Shown one piece after another: positions 7,213 to 16,241 of a DNA stretch of 64,000 nt. Origin of the DNA: Micrococcales bacterium 31B (GTDB taxonomy: Bacteria; Actinomycetota; Actinomycetes; Actinomycetales; Dermabacteraceae); contig JAFFTF010000003.1 in assembly GCA_022803075.1 (NCBI GenBank), forward strand, positions 218,492 through 282,491, given 5' to 3'. The notes below the pieces were generated by a model. It made no database searches, was not told where the DNA came from, and saw nothing but the letters and a program-made list of their open reading frames with translations. The position numbers and the translations under genes were made by a program. How positions within the stretch are numbered: the first letter of the stretch is position 1; each line of letters starts with the position of its first letter.

Positions 7213-9420
7213 GTGGCACACGAAGAGACTGCCAGCGAGTTCCCCATAGCCATGCGAGGATACGAGCGCACTCACGTCGATGCCGCAATCGAGTCGCTGA
7301 ACAGCGCTCTTGCGGAGGCGCGAGCGCAGATCGTCACGCTTGACGAGCGCACCGTCACGCTATCGGCCGAGCTGGCCCGAACCCAGCAAGAACTCGGCGA
7401 ATCGGAGCGCCCCACGTACACGGGACTCGGAGGCCGCCTCGAACAGCTCATGCGCATGGCCGAGGAACAGGCACTGGAACTGCTCACGCAGGCCAAGGCC
7501 GAGGCCGACCGCGTGCTCACCTCGGCACGTCATGAAGCCGACTCGCTGCGAGTCAGCGCCCACAACGACACCGCCCACGAGCGCAACAGCACCACGCACG
7601 AACTCGCCGCGCAGCGCGAAGAGGCACAACGCGAGGCCGCGGCGCTCATCAGCGCCTCCCAAACCAAGGCCGAAGAGCTCATGGCCTCGGCCAAGCGCGC
7701 CGCCGCGCGCGAACACGAGCAGGCCGTCGCGGCCTCCGAATCGCTGAAGACGCAGGCCGCTCGCCAGTGCGACACCCTCGCGGCCCAGACGGAACGCGAG
7801 GCAGAAGAAATCCTCTCCGCCGCCCGCCGCGCCGCCGCCCAGATCGAGGCTGACACCGACCGCGACTCCAAGGAGGGCATCGCGGTCGCCCAGTTCGAAG
7901 CGGCCCAGAAACTGGACCAGGCCAAGGAGGAGGCCGCGAGACTGCTCGACGAGGCGTCCGTCGAGGCCAAGCGCCTCGTGAGCGATGCCGAAGACACCGC
8001 CCGCGAACTGCGCCGAGCCAGCGAAACCGAAGCGCAGAACCTCGTGCAGACCTCGCGTCAGCAGGCCGAGCAGATGGTCAGCACCGCACGGCAGGAGGCC
8101 GAGCGACTGCGTTCGGCCGCGCGCGAGCACCGCGAGACCTCGATCTTGGAGATGGCTACACGTAAGGAGAACAGCGAGCGGACCGCGCTCGAGTTCCACG
8201 AAGAAACGGTGGCCAAGAGCAAGGGGCTGCTCGAAGAGAGCATGCAGCGCGCTCGCAAGGCCGAAATTGCCGCACACCAGGCCCAGGAACGCGCCGAGGC
8301 ACTCAAGGTCGATTCGACCCGCGAGGCCAACTCGCTGCTCGCCCAGAGCCGCCGCGTGAGCGAAGACATCGTTAACGAAGCGCGTCGCCAGGCCCAAGAA
8401 ATCACCAACATGGCGAGCGCCGAGGCCGAGCGTCACCGCACGACTGCGCGCCGCCAGGTCGATGCGCTCGAACGCCAACGCACCGCGATCGCCGATCACC
8501 TCGTGCAGTTGCGCGCCCTGCTCAACGGCGAAACCACGACGCACCCGCACCAGATCATCGAGCGCGCCAATCAGCTGGAGGCCGAAGCCCGCCGCCGCAG
8601 CGGTCAGGGTCGCATCAACACGAACCCGCTCGCGGCCGTGAATCCGCAGACCCCGCGCGCCACCCAGCCAGCCTCGGCCCCGCAGGCGTCAACCGCACCG
8701 CTCGCGACGTCGTCGCCCGCCCCCGGCGGCGCCTCCGCGCGCGTCGGGTTGCGCCAAACCTCGCAACCGGGCCAGCCAGACTCCGGCCCGCTGCACACTG
8801 CAGGTCGCGACGTGCCCTCAGCTTCGGGTGCAAGCGGCACCGCCCGCCGCGCCGCCGACCCCAACGCGCCGCGTCGCGAGGCGACCGCCTCCGTTCCCCC
8901 GCGGGTACACGCCGAGGCGGACGCCCTCAACGCCGAGGTCGAGTCGCGCCACGCGCAGCAAATCGAAAAGCAGCGCGCCGAACAGGCCGCCCAGCGCGAG
9001 CGGCTCGAACGCGAGCGCGCCGAGCAGGAGCGACTCAACGCCTCCGCCCAGCAGAGCGAGGCACAGGACGCTCGCGAGCGCGAGGTGCGCGCGGCCCAGC
9101 AGCGCGCGCACTTGCAGGCGCTGCAGGCACAGGAGTTCGAAGCCGAGCAGCGCGCGCTCGCGGCCTCACGCGAAGCCGCGCAGCGGGCCGAAGCCGCTGC
9201 TCTGAGCGACCAGGGCAGAGGCGACAACGCGGGTGCGGACAAGCAGGGCGGCGCACCGAGCGGGGCCGCCGGGTCCAACTCCGGGACGGCCCTCAAGCCG
9301 GAGCAGGCTTCGCGGCCCGCCGAGCCGCAGGTGACCAAGCCCGGGTTGCGGGGCGCGTTCGCGCACGGCACCGTGCCGCACCCGCCGCAGCAGAACAAGC
9401 CGCCGCAAAACAAGCAGTAG
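7213..9420 (+). CDS. Scy/DivIVA-like long coiled-coil protein
   Basis: The product has 735 residues. The first 25 residues (Phe-Pro-x-Ala-Met-Arg-Gly-Tyr-Glu-Arg) resemble the DivIVA N-terminal membrane-curvature module. About 430 residues of continuous Ala/Glu/Arg-rich coiled coil follow, with recurring Ala-Glu-Glu and Glu-Ala-x-Arg periods. From about 480 there is a Pro/Ala-rich disordered stretch, then a second charged coil (about 570-660) and a disordered tail. This resembles the Scy/filament-forming proteins of Streptomyces that organise the cell pole and polar growth. The GTG at 7213 is preceded by GAGGAG; the frame upstream is antisense to the lyase. It is monocistronic and probably a cytoskeletal gene unrelated to its sugar-use neighbours. 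Confidence 0.75.
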   Translation: MAHEETASEFPIAMRGYERTHVDAAIESLNSALAEARAQIVTLDERTVTLSAELARTQQELGESERPTYTGLGGRLEQLMRMAEEQALELLTQAKAEADRVLTSARHEADSLRVSAHNDTAHERNSTTHELAAQREEAQREAAALISASQTKAEELMASAKRAAAREHEQAVAASESLKTQAARQCDTLAAQTEREAEEILSAARRAAAQIEADTDRDSKEGIAVAQFEAAQKLDQAKEEAARLLDEASVEAKRLVSDAEDTARELRRASETEAQNLVQTSRQQAEQMVSTARQEAERLRSAAREHRETSILEMATRKENSERTALEFHEETVAKSKGLLEESMQRARKAEIAAHQAQERAEALKVDSTREANSLLAQSRRVSEDIVNEARRQAQEITNMASAEAERHRTTARRQVDALERQRTAIADHLVQLRALLNGETTTHPHQIIERANQLEAEARRRSGQGRINTNPLAAVNPQTPRATQPASAPQASTAPLATSSPAPGGASARVGLRQTSQPGQPDSGPLHTAGRDVPSASGASGTARRAADPNAPRREATASVPPRVHAEADALNAEVESRHAQQIEKQRAEQAAQRERLERERAEQERLNASAQQSEAQDAREREVRAAQQRAHLQALQAQEFEAEQRALAASREAAQRAEAAALSDQGRGDNAGADKQGGAPSGAAGSNSGTALKPEQASRPAEPQVTKPGLRGAFAHGTVPHPPQQNKPPQNKQ

Positions 9421-9428
9421 GCAGTAAT

Positions 9429-9472
9429 AATCGCCCCCGGGAGTCCAGCCGGACTCGCGAGGGCGATTTTCT
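9429..9472 (+). terminator. Rho-independent terminator after coiled-coil gene
   Basis: AATCGCCC pairs with GGGCGATT, and inside it GAGTCC pairs with GGACTC around an AGCC loop. The arms lie at 9429-9436 and 9461-9468, followed by TTCT. It lies 9 bp after the stop codon at 9420 and, being symmetric, may also serve the convergent GH130 gene. Confidence 0.8.
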
Positions 9473-9495
9473 GTGCCGACCGGGTGACCGGCGGC

Positions 9496-10515
9496 CTACC
9501 CTGCCAGCCCGCCCGCCGGAGCGTCCGCCCCACCCGACGCAAACGACGCGCCGTACCCGCGCCTTGGATCGTGGACGGCCACCGCGAGGGTCGTGTCGGA
9601 CTGCCCGTAGTACGCGAACCACAGACCCTTAAAGAACACGAGCCCCTCGACAAACGTCACGTTTGACACGAGGCCGTGCGTGTCCTCGAAGGTCTGCGGG
9701 CGCAGCCACGGGTCCTGCAGCCGCGCGAGCACCGTCGTGGGATTATCCGGGTCGATGGCGATCTGCCCGCAGCGGTAGTCCACGTCCACGCGGTCCGGCC
9801 GCACCGAACGCGTCGCTCCGTTGGTGAGCATGACCAGCAGCCCCGTGTCGGTCACCACGGGTGAGGTGCCGATCTCGACGAGGTCCTCGTCGAACGAGCC
9901 CGGAGTGGGCGCATACATGGGCTGATCGTCGGGGGTGCCCGGGGTCCAATGAATGAGGTCATCGCTGGTCGCCCAGTAGATATTGCCCTCGCCGAAGTAC
10001 ATCCACCACCGGCCCTGAATCTGCCGCGGCACGATCACCCCCGCCTTCGACCAGTTGTGACCGCGAGGGTCGATGGTCTTGAAGGTGTCGAAATCCTGAA
10101 ACAGCGGCCCATGCTTGGTCCAGGTGCGCAGGTCGGTGGAGGTCGCGAGGCACAACTGCGCCACGCGGCGATCCCAGCCCGTATAGGTGAGGTAATAGGT
10201 GCCGTCGATGTAGGCGATGCGCGGGTCCTCGCAGCCGAAGCGTTCGTAATCATGCTCGGGAGACATGATCGGGGCGTCCTCGCGAGTGAACGTGTACCCG
10301 TCATCGCTGAACGCGATGCCGATGTGCGAGACGATGTCCTCGGCGTGGGCGCGATACAGCAGCACCACCTGGTCGTCGACCACGAGGGCCGCCGGGTTGT
10401 AGAGGTTCGCCGACTCCCATGAATCGCCCCGCGGGCGCAGGATCGGATTGTTGTCGTAGGGCTCGAATGGGCCCAGCGGAAAGCGAGCATTCTCGAACAG
10501 TGACGTCGTGGCCAC
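9496..10515 (-). CDS. GH130-type glycoside phosphorylase
   Basis: The product has 339 residues with no signal peptide, so it is cytoplasmic. It has the five-bladed propeller pattern of GH130: Asp-Asn-Asn-Pro-Ile-Leu near the start, Asn-Pro-Ala, and the family signature Gly-Cys-Glu-Asp-Pro-Arg carrying the catalytic Asp. Known GH130 enzymes phosphorolyse beta-mannosides such as mannosyl-glucose or beta-1,4-manno-oligosaccharides, releasing mannose 1-phosphate; the exact substrate here is unknown. It is the last gene of a lacI-binding protein-permease-permease-GH130 operon, so it probably processes the sugar that the transporter brings in. GH43/32 enzymes share the fold, but the GCEDPR motif favours GH130. 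Confidence 0.82.
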   Translation of the reverse strand: MATTSLFENARFPLGPFEPYDNNPILRPRGDSWESANLYNPAALVVDDQVVLLYRAHAEDIVSHIGIAFSDDGYTFTREDAPIMSPEHDYERFGCEDPRIAYIDGTYYLTYTGWDRRVAQLCLATSTDLRTWTKHGPLFQDFDTFKTIDPRGHNWSKAGVIVPRQIQGRWWMYFGEGNIYWATSDDLIHWTPGTPDDQPMYAPTPGSFDEDLVEIGTSPVVTDTGLLVMLTNGATRSVRPDRVDVDYRCGQIAIDPDNPTTVLARLQDPWLRPQTFEDTHGLVSNVTFVEGLVFFKGLWFAYYGQSDTTLAVAVHDPRRGYGASFASGGADAPAGGLAG

Positions 10516-10569
10516 GGGTCTCCTTCGGTAGGGGGCTTGCAGGTGCAGTGGGGGTTTCCACGAAGCCGA

Positions 10570-11412
10570 TCAGCCTTTGACGCCCGCGCCCAGGTCGGAG
10601 GCACGAAAGAACCTCTGAAAAACACAGAACAGCACGACCACGGGGAACGCGAGGGCCGCGGCTCCCGCCAGGATGGCGCCGTTGGGGTTAGCGACCGATT
10701 TGCTGACGTTAGAAATATAGTTCGCAAGGGCCACTGCCAACGGTTGCATCGTGGCGTCCTTGGTAATCAAGAAGGGCCACAAGAATTCGTTCCACGGCCC
10801 GATAAAGGTGATGAGCACGACCGTGGCAGTGGCGGGACGCACGAGCGGCAGCGCAATCGACCAGAGAATGCGGAACTCGCTGGCCCCGTCGATGCGGGCG
10901 GCCTCGAACAGCGATTCGGGCAGGCTCACGAAGAACTGCCTGAACACGAAGATGGCCGTGGTGTTAATGAAGAACGGCAGAATCATGCCGAGGTAGCTGT
11001 CGCCGAGCCCGTACGTGCGCGCGACCTGCACGTACAGCGGGATCATGAGCAGCTGGAACGGGATCATCTGCACGCCCACCATGATCGCGTGCAGCACCCC
11101 GCGGCCACGCCACGAGAGTCGCGCGAGCGCGTAACCGGTGACGACGCCGAAAGTGAGGGTGCCGAGCAGTACCCCGCCCGTGAACACGAGCGAGTTCAGC
11201 AGGGAGTGCACCACGTCGATGCGCGAATTAATCTCCGCGAAGTTGTGCGTGGTCCACCCTCCCGTGGGCAGCAGGCTCGACGGGCTCGAGGTGGGCTCCT
11301 CCTGGAACGCCCCGACCACCATGAACCAGAAGGGGAACACGAACCCGAGGCCCGCGATAGCGAGCAGCGAGTACACGAAGGCGCGGCTGCGGGCACCGTG
11401 ACGACGCATCAT
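10570..11412 (-). CDS. Sugar ABC transporter permease, MalG type
   Basis: The 280-residue product has six predicted membrane helices. The EAA loop (Glu-Ala-Ala-Arg-Ile-Asp-Gly-Ala) in the second half docks the ATPase. It is the MalG/AmyC-type inner-membrane subunit of a carbohydrate uptake ABC transporter. Its start overlaps the MalF-type gene by 4 bp, and GH130 follows 54 bp downstream. No ATPase gene is present in the operon. As in many actinobacteria, a shared MsiK-like ATPase encoded elsewhere is probably used; that last point is inference. Confidence 0.92.
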   Translation of the reverse strand: MMRRHGARSRAFVYSLLAIAGLGFVFPFWFMVVGAFQEEPTSSPSSLLPTGGWTTHNFAEINSRIDVVHSLLNSLVFTGGVLLGTLTFGVVTGYALARLSWRGRGVLHAIMVGVQMIPFQLLMIPLYVQVARTYGLGDSYLGMILPFFINTTAIFVFRQFFVSLPESLFEAARIDGASEFRILWSIALPLVRPATATVVLITFIGPWNEFLWPFLITKDATMQPLAVALANYISNVSKSVANPNGAILAGAAALAFPVVVLFCVFQRFFRASDLGAGVKG

Positions 11413-12326
11413 GACTCCCTCCCTACGCGACTCGCCGCGAGCGACAGGACTCCGACGATGATCACGAGCATCACGCCGATCGCAGACGCGACGTCTGGGT
11501 TGGTCTGCTGGATTCCCTTTTGATAAATGAGCAGGACGGGCGAGAGCGACGCCCCGTCCGGCCCGCCGCCATTGGTGAGCAGATAGGGCTCGGTGAACAG
11601 GTTGGCTCCCGTGATGATCGCGAGGATCAAGACGAGCACGGTCGCCGAGCGCACGCCGGGAACGGTGATGTGCCGAAACCGTTGCAGGGCTCCCGCCCCG
11701 TCGGTCTCGGCGGATTCGTGCAGTTCACGGGGTATGTTTTGCAGTGCGGCGAGGTAGAGCAAAATATAGAAACCCAGCTGCTTCCAGGTCACGTAGAGGG
11801 CGATCGAGGGCATGGCGAGCGCCCCGTTCACGAGCCACGAGGGTGACGGCGCGAGGGGCCCCAGCATGACGTTGACGAGGCCGTCCTCCGAGAACAGCAG
11901 CATCCACACGCCGATCAGCGACACGCTTGCGGTCACGTAGGGAATGTAGAACGCCACCCGAAACAGGGTCGCCCAGCGCACGATCGCGTTGAGCAGCGAC
12001 GCGAGCGTGAGGGCCAGCACTGCGGTGAGGGGCACATTGATGATCAGAAAAATGCCGATGTTCACGAACGACTGGCGCACCTGCGGGTCCGCCAGCGCGG
12101 TCGCGTAATTCTTCATCCCCACGAAGGGGTGCGGCACGGTGACGTGCGGCGCCGTGAAGATGAAGTCGTGAAACGAGATCCACACGGCATACCCCAGGGG
12201 GTATGCCAGGATCAACGCTAGGAACACCGCGTACGGCAGCGACAGGGCGAGGCCGAGGGGGTGCGGGCCGAAGATGCGCCGCCAGAGCGGCCCGCGGGTC
12301 GGCCTGGCCCGCTTGAGGGCGTCCAC
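11409..12326 (-). CDS. Sugar ABC transporter permease, MalF type
   Basis: The 305-residue product has a basic N-terminus, six predicted membrane helices and an EAA-type loop (Glu-Ser-Ala-Glu-Thr-Asp-Gly-Ala) before the last helices. It should pair with the MalG-type protein to form the channel of a carbohydrate importer. It starts 3 bp after the binding-protein stop and overlaps the next gene by 4 bp, so expression is coupled. The EAA motif departs slightly from the consensus, with Ser in place of the first Ala, which is common in this family. Confidence 0.92.
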   Translation of the reverse strand: MDALKRARPTRGPLWRRIFGPHPLGLALSLPYAVFLALILAYPLGYAVWISFHDFIFTAPHVTVPHPFVGMKNYATALADPQVRQSFVNIGIFLIINVPLTAVLALTLASLLNAIVRWATLFRVAFYIPYVTASVSLIGVWMLLFSEDGLVNVMLGPLAPSPSWLVNGALAMPSIALYVTWKQLGFYILLYLAALQNIPRELHESAETDGAGALQRFRHITVPGVRSATVLVLILAIITGANLFTEPYLLTNGGGPDGASLSPVLLIYQKGIQQTNPDVASAIGVMLVIIVGVLSLAASRVGRES

Positions 12327-12329
12327 GTG

Positions 12330-13628
12330 TTAGCCCGCTACGAGGGTGTCGATGCTGGCAGCGGCCTCGGTGAGAGCGGTCTTGACGTCCTGCTTCGCGA
12401 AGATGACCGACGACGAGTAGGCGTCTCGCAGCTTCTGCCAGACCTCGATCGAGTTGGGCACGTTCGGCACGTCGGCCGTGCGGGCGGCCTGGCTCGCGAA
12501 CGCCTGGTAGGCGGGGTTGGCCGCGAAATAGTCGGGGTAGGCGGACGCCAGGTCGGCCCGTATCGGCATCTGCCCGGTGGCCTCGAGCAGGGCTCCGTCC
12601 TGCTCCTTGGACGACGCAAACTTGAGGAACTCCCACGCCGTTCCCTGGTTTTTGGAGGTGGTGAACATCGAAACGTTCTTGGAGTCGGCGAAGGTAGTGA
12701 TCTGGTCGGCGGCCTTGCCGTCCTGCGTGGGCACGGGCATGAAGCCGACGTTGACCTTGCCCTTGTAGGAGGCAATGGCCCACGGACCGGCCAACTGCAT
12801 GGCGGTCTTCTTCGTGGCCATCGCGTCGTCCGTGGAGCCCTCCTTGGGGGCGAGCCCCTTGGCGTACATGCTGGCCCAGAACTCGGCGACGGCTACTCCC
12901 TGGTCCGACGCGAACGTGGATTTTCCGTCGACCACGAGGGCCGTGCCCTGGGTTTGCGCGAGGTAGAGGGGGTAGAAATCGAACCAGCACTGAAAGAACT
13001 CGCTCGTCGGCGAGGGCCAGATCGCCGACTTGGAGGCCCCGCTCGAGACAATTTTCTCGCTTGCAGCGAGGAACTTTTCATAGGTGTCCATGCCGGGGTT
13101 TTCGGGGTCGAGCCCGGCCGCGGTGAAGACGTCCTTGTTGTACATCACCATCACCGGGTTCGACTTCCAGGGCAGGAGGTAGAACTTGCCCTCGGCGTCG
13201 GCGTACCCGGCGGCGGCCTCTGCCCCCGAGCGCGATTCGATGTATTGCTTGCCATCGGGGAACGTGGTGAGGTCGATCAGGCCGCCCTGACGGGCCCAGT
13301 CGGGTGCGGCCGCGGTCGAAATATTAAAGACGAGGTCGGGGGCGGTGCCTGCCGTGATGGCCGCGGTGATGGCCTCTTCGCTGCTCTTTCCCGCGGGGAT
13401 CTCCTGGGCCGTGACCACCTGATCGGGGTTCGCCGCGTTCCAGGCCTCGACCACGGCCTTGCCCCAGGCGACCTCCTGCTCGTTGTTGGAGAGCCACACC
13501 TTGATGGGCCCCTTAGCCGTCTGGGCGGCGGCGTTCGTGGCGGCAGAGTCGTCGCCGCAGGCGGTCGTGAGGGCGGCGAACGGTACCGCGAGGGCCGTGA
13601 GGCCGAGGGTGCGTCGTGACATGCGCAT
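12330..13628 (-). CDS. Sugar ABC transporter solute-binding lipoprotein
   Basis: The product has about 432 residues. It has a short signal with a lipobox (Thr-Thr-Ala-Cys-Gly) and then a family 1 (MalE-like) extracellular binding-protein fold with aromatic residues (Trp, Tyr) typical of sugar pockets. It should capture an oligosaccharide outside the membrane and pass it to the two permeases encoded just downstream. The ATG at 13628 is chosen because AGGAG lies 8 nt upstream; the GTG at 13635 lies too close to that site. No separate operator is visible in the 52-bp gap to lacI, so it is probably transcribed from the lacI promoter. Confidence 0.9.
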   Translation of the reverse strand: MRMSRRTLGLTALAVPFAALTTACGDDSAATNAAAQTAKGPIKVWLSNNEQEVAWGKAVVEAWNAANPDQVVTAQEIPAGKSSEEAITAAITAGTAPDLVFNISTAAAPDWARQGGLIDLTTFPDGKQYIESRSGAEAAAGYADAEGKFYLLPWKSNPVMVMYNKDVFTAAGLDPENPGMDTYEKFLAASEKIVSSGASKSAIWPSPTSEFFQCWFDFYPLYLAQTQGTALVVDGKSTFASDQGVAVAEFWASMYAKGLAPKEGSTDDAMATKKTAMQLAGPWAIASYKGKVNVGFMPVPTQDGKAADQITTFADSKNVSMFTTSKNQGTAWEFLKFASSKEQDGALLEATGQMPIRADLASAYPDYFAANPAYQAFASQAARTADVPNVPNSIEVWQKLRDAYSSSVIFAKQDVKTALTEAAASIDTLVAG

Positions 13629-13680
13629 GATAAACACTCCTATGTGTTGTGGGGGTAGTGCGGTTCCGCGCGGCGGCGGG

Positions 13681-14712
13681 CTAGTGGGAGGGTGAGGGCG
13701 CCGCAGCGATGCTGCCGCGGAGGATGAGCTCGTTGCAGTGAAGGGCCTCGGGCCCGGGCTCGGCGCCCTCGAGGAGGGCGCACAGTTTCGTGGCGGTGCG
13801 TTCGCCCCTCAGCAGCGCGTGCGTGGCGACCGTGCTGAGGCCGGGGCTGAGATGGGCCGAGAGATCGCTGTCGTCGAAGCCCGCGATAGAGACGTCCTCG
13901 GGCACTGCGTAGCCATGGGCGCGCAGCCACGAGAAGCCCGCGATGGCCATGATGTCGTTGGAATAAAGGATCGCGGTGGGCACGCGGGTGGGCTCCGCGT
14001 GCATGAGTTCGCGCGTGCCGTCGCGGCCGGACGCCGCCGTGAAGTCGCCATTCCAGACCAGGTCGGCTCGCAACCCGGCCTCGAGCAGGGCCCGCGTGAA
14101 CGCGTCGGTGCGCGCCGCGGAGTGGGCGTACTGCGGGGGGCCGCTCACGTGGGCAATGCGTTCGTGCCCACGCTGCACGAGTTCGGCGACGAGTTCGCGC
14201 ACCGAACTCTCATCGTCGCTGTAGAGCGTCGCGCCGTCCCACGTGGGTTTCGCGCCCGCGAGCATCACGGCGGGTAGCCCGAGGTCCCGCAGAAACTGGG
14301 GTCGGGGGTCGTCGACGCGCAGATCGAGCACGATCACACCGTCAACGCGCCCGCGGGCCAGGGTCTTATACGCGGCCAGCTCGGCGTCCGCCGTGGGCAC
14401 CACCTGCAGCAGCAGCGCCATGCCACGCTTGCTGAGCGTAGCTTCGCAACCCGCGATGAATTGTGGAAAGAAGGAGTCGGTGGCGATGATGCGGGGGTCG
14501 CGCGCGATGACGAGGCCAATGCAGCCGGTGCGCGAGGTGGCGAGCGCGCGGGCGCTCGCGGAGGGCTGCCAGTCGAGGTCGGTGGCCGCGCGTAGCACCC
14601 GTTGGCGCGTCTCGTGAGAGATCGGTCGCTTGCCCGAGAAGACCAGGGAGACGGTGCCCTTCGTGACACCGGCGGCGTGGGCGACGTCGCCTATCGTGGT
14701 GCGCTTGGCCAT
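13681..14712 (-). CDS. LacI-family transcriptional regulator
   Basis: The 343-residue product starts with a LacI-type helix-turn-helix (Thr-Ile-Gly-Asp-Val-Ala-x-x-Ala-Gly-Val) at residues 6-26, then a hinge helix (residues 52-60). A periplasmic-binding-protein-like effector domain fills the rest. It should repress its own operon (binding protein, two permeases, GH130) until a sugar ligand binds. Two inverted AACCGGTT palindromes sit directly upstream of the GGGGGAGG ribosome binding site, so autoregulation is likely. A third copy of the core fronts the pectate lyase operon, suggesting a local regulon. Confidence 0.92.
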   Translation of the reverse strand: MAKRTTIGDVAHAAGVTKGTVSLVFSGKRPISHETRQRVLRAATDLDWQPSASARALATSRTGCIGLVIARDPRIIATDSFFPQFIAGCEATLSKRGMALLLQVVPTADAELAAYKTLARGRVDGVIVLDLRVDDPRPQFLRDLGLPAVMLAGAKPTWDGATLYSDDESSVRELVAELVQRGHERIAHVSGPPQYAHSAARTDAFTRALLEAGLRADLVWNGDFTAASGRDGTRELMHAEPTRVPTAILYSNDIMAIAGFSWLRAHGYAVPEDVSIAGFDDSDLSAHLSPGLSTVATHALLRGERTATKLCALLEGAEPGPEALHCNELILRGSIAAAPSPSH

Positions 14713-14723
14713 GCCTCCCCCTT

Positions 14724-14760
14724 ATTCAACCGGTTTAATTGGCGATTAAACCGGTTGAAC
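14724..14760. promoter_or_regulatory. Paired LacI-type operators, inverted
   Basis: ATTCAACCGGTTTAAT (14724-14739) and ATTAAACCGGTTGAAC (14745-14760) are near-perfect reverse complements separated by TGGCG. Each also contains the palindromic core AACCGGTT. They lie 12-48 bp upstream of the lacI-family start codon, so a bound repressor would block the operon promoter. The centre-to-centre spacing is 21 bp, two helical turns, which would place two dimers on the same DNA face. Confidence 0.8.
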
Positions 14761-14841
14761 GAGGGGTTGTCAAGAGTTTCGCAGCACTGCGCCGCGCCGC
14801 CGCGCATTCACGGGCAGCCCGAGCCGGGCCCGCCGCCCGCG

Positions 14842-15642
14842 CTACGCCGAGGCCGCGTCCTGCGTCATCTCGGCAGGGGCCCACTCAGTGGGCAGGGGCA
14901 GGGCCGCCGGATTCACGACCTTTACGATCTCGCTCAGGACGCGCTGCACGAACGTCTCACCCACCCACAGGTGTTTCGCCGCCGCCACCGGAATCACGCG
15001 CGCCTGCGGGATGCGCGAGAACCGCCGCACCGCCTCGGTGGGCTGCAGGTAATCGTCGTGCTCGGGCACCAGGATGTGCACGGGTTTACCGAACGCGGCC
15101 CACGCATCGAGGTCGGCATCGCTCGCGCGATGCAGGGGCGGGGAGAGCAGGATCGCGCCCTCGATGCCCGGCTCGCGGCCGTGCATCAAGATCAGCTCGG
15201 TGCCAAACGACCACCCCACCAACCACGGCCGCGGCAGGTCGTGGCACTCGCTGAAATCGACCAGCGCGGCCACATCGTGCCGCTCTCCGACCCCCTCCTC
15301 GAAGCCGCCTTCGCTCGTTCCGCGCGCGCTCGTGGTGCCGCGGGTGTTGAAGCGCAGCACGTTGAGATTTGCCATGGCCGGCAGGCGGTTGGCGGCCTTC
15401 TTGTACACGTGCGAATCCATAAAACCACCGTGCGTGGGCAGGGGGTGCAGGGTCAGCAGCGTCGCCGCGGCGCCCTCCGCCCCGCCCAGCGGCGAGGCGA
15501 GTTCGCCGACGAGGCGCAGGTCATCGGCCGTGTGAAGTTCGATCTCGGTGCGCTGCGCCGGTAGCACGCTATTCGACCGCACGGCAGCCATGCCGGAGCC
15601 GGAAGTTTCGGGAGCAGGATTTTCGGGTGTCGCTGCAGTCAT
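14842..15642 (-). CDS. Alpha/beta hydrolase
   Basis: The product has 266 residues. Features are a Leu-His-Pro-Leu-Pro loop before the first long helix, the nucleophile elbow Gly-Trp-Ser-Phe-Gly, an acid-region Glu-His-Asp-Asp-Tyr, and a C-terminal Lys-His that supplies the catalytic His. It resembles the DUF-type dienelactone hydrolase/serine aminopeptidase-like proteins of actinobacteria. No signal peptide is seen, so it is predicted to be cytoplasmic. It reads away from the lacI promoter region and is not obviously part of the sugar operon. The substrate is unknown; an esterase or peptidase activity is the most that can be said. Confidence 0.8.
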   Translation of the reverse strand: MTAATPENPAPETSGSGMAAVRSNSVLPAQRTEIELHTADDLRLVGELASPLGGAEGAAATLLTLHPLPTHGGFMDSHVYKKAANRLPAMANLNVLRFNTRGTTSARGTSEGGFEEGVGERHDVAALVDFSECHDLPRPWLVGWSFGTELILMHGREPGIEGAILLSPPLHRASDADLDAWAAFGKPVHILVPEHDDYLQPTEAVRRFSRIPQARVIPVAAAKHLWVGETFVQRVLSEIVKVVNPAALPLPTEWAPAEMTQDAASA

Positions 15643-15682
15643 GAAGTCACCTTAGCGCGAAGAACCGAATGTGGCGGGTCGA

Positions 15683-16042
15683 CTATCGCCCGTGAGAACG
15701 CCAGCATGAGGCATGCCAGTGCCGCCGCGCATCGAGCCCCTGTGCGCGGCCCCAGGAGCCCCGTTCGAGCCACGCGACGATGTGACCGGCCCCCGCTGCG
15801 ATGGGCTGAAGGCAGCCCGGGCACGTGTATTGCTTTTCGCTGCGGCCCTGGCTGATCTGCCGCACCACCCAGATCTCCCCCGCGACCGATACCCGGCGCT
15901 CACCGACCTCCAATACGCGCGTAATGTCGAAGCCACCTTCGCGGTCGCGCAGTTCCTTCGCGCGCGCCTCGCGCGAAGCCCGCGACCCGCCCCGTCGCGG
16001 CGAACCCGGAGACCCGCCCCCGCGGCGTCCCACCCGAGGCAC
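15683..16042 (-). CDS. Small conserved actinobacterial Cys/His protein
   Basis: The product has about 119 residues. A basic, Gly/Arg-rich N-terminus is followed by a short beta-rich region and Tyr-Thr-Cys-Pro-Gly-Cys, then Gly-His-Ile-Val-Ala-Trp and Arg-Arg-His-Trp-His-Ala-Ser-Cys-Trp near the end. The two Cys and His/Cys pairs look like a small zinc site. This pattern is common in short actinobacterial proteins often labelled only as ATP/GTP-binding or hypothetical, commonly near nucS. The start is uncertain: the GTG at 16042 (Val-Pro-Arg) was picked by analogy, but the frame is open to 16126. Function is unknown. Confidence 0.65.
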   Translation of the reverse strand: MPRVGRRGGGSPGSPRRGGSRASREARAKELRDREGGFDITRVLEVGERRVSVAGEIWVVRQISQGRSEKQYTCPGCLQPIAAGAGHIVAWLERGSWGRAQGLDARRHWHASCWRSHGR

Positions 16043-16241
16043 CCCGCCACCCGCGCAGATCAGGTCGGACGCCCGGGCCACCAGCCCCAGCGCCACCTCG
16101 ACCCAGCCCGGCAACAAACCATTCATACTGCAATGGTTGCGCCTGCCGCCGACCGGCGCGGCTCGGTATTGCAGTGTGGCCGGGCGTCCCAGGCAGCGGC
16201 GGGGAGCCGCGCATGCCCCGAGGGCCGCCTATGATGGGCGT

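Noticed and set aside
12261..13619. 452-codon plus-strand open frame
   Set aside because: It is a shadow of the sugar-binding lipoprotein gene caused by high GC; it shows no recognisable motifs or ribosome binding site.
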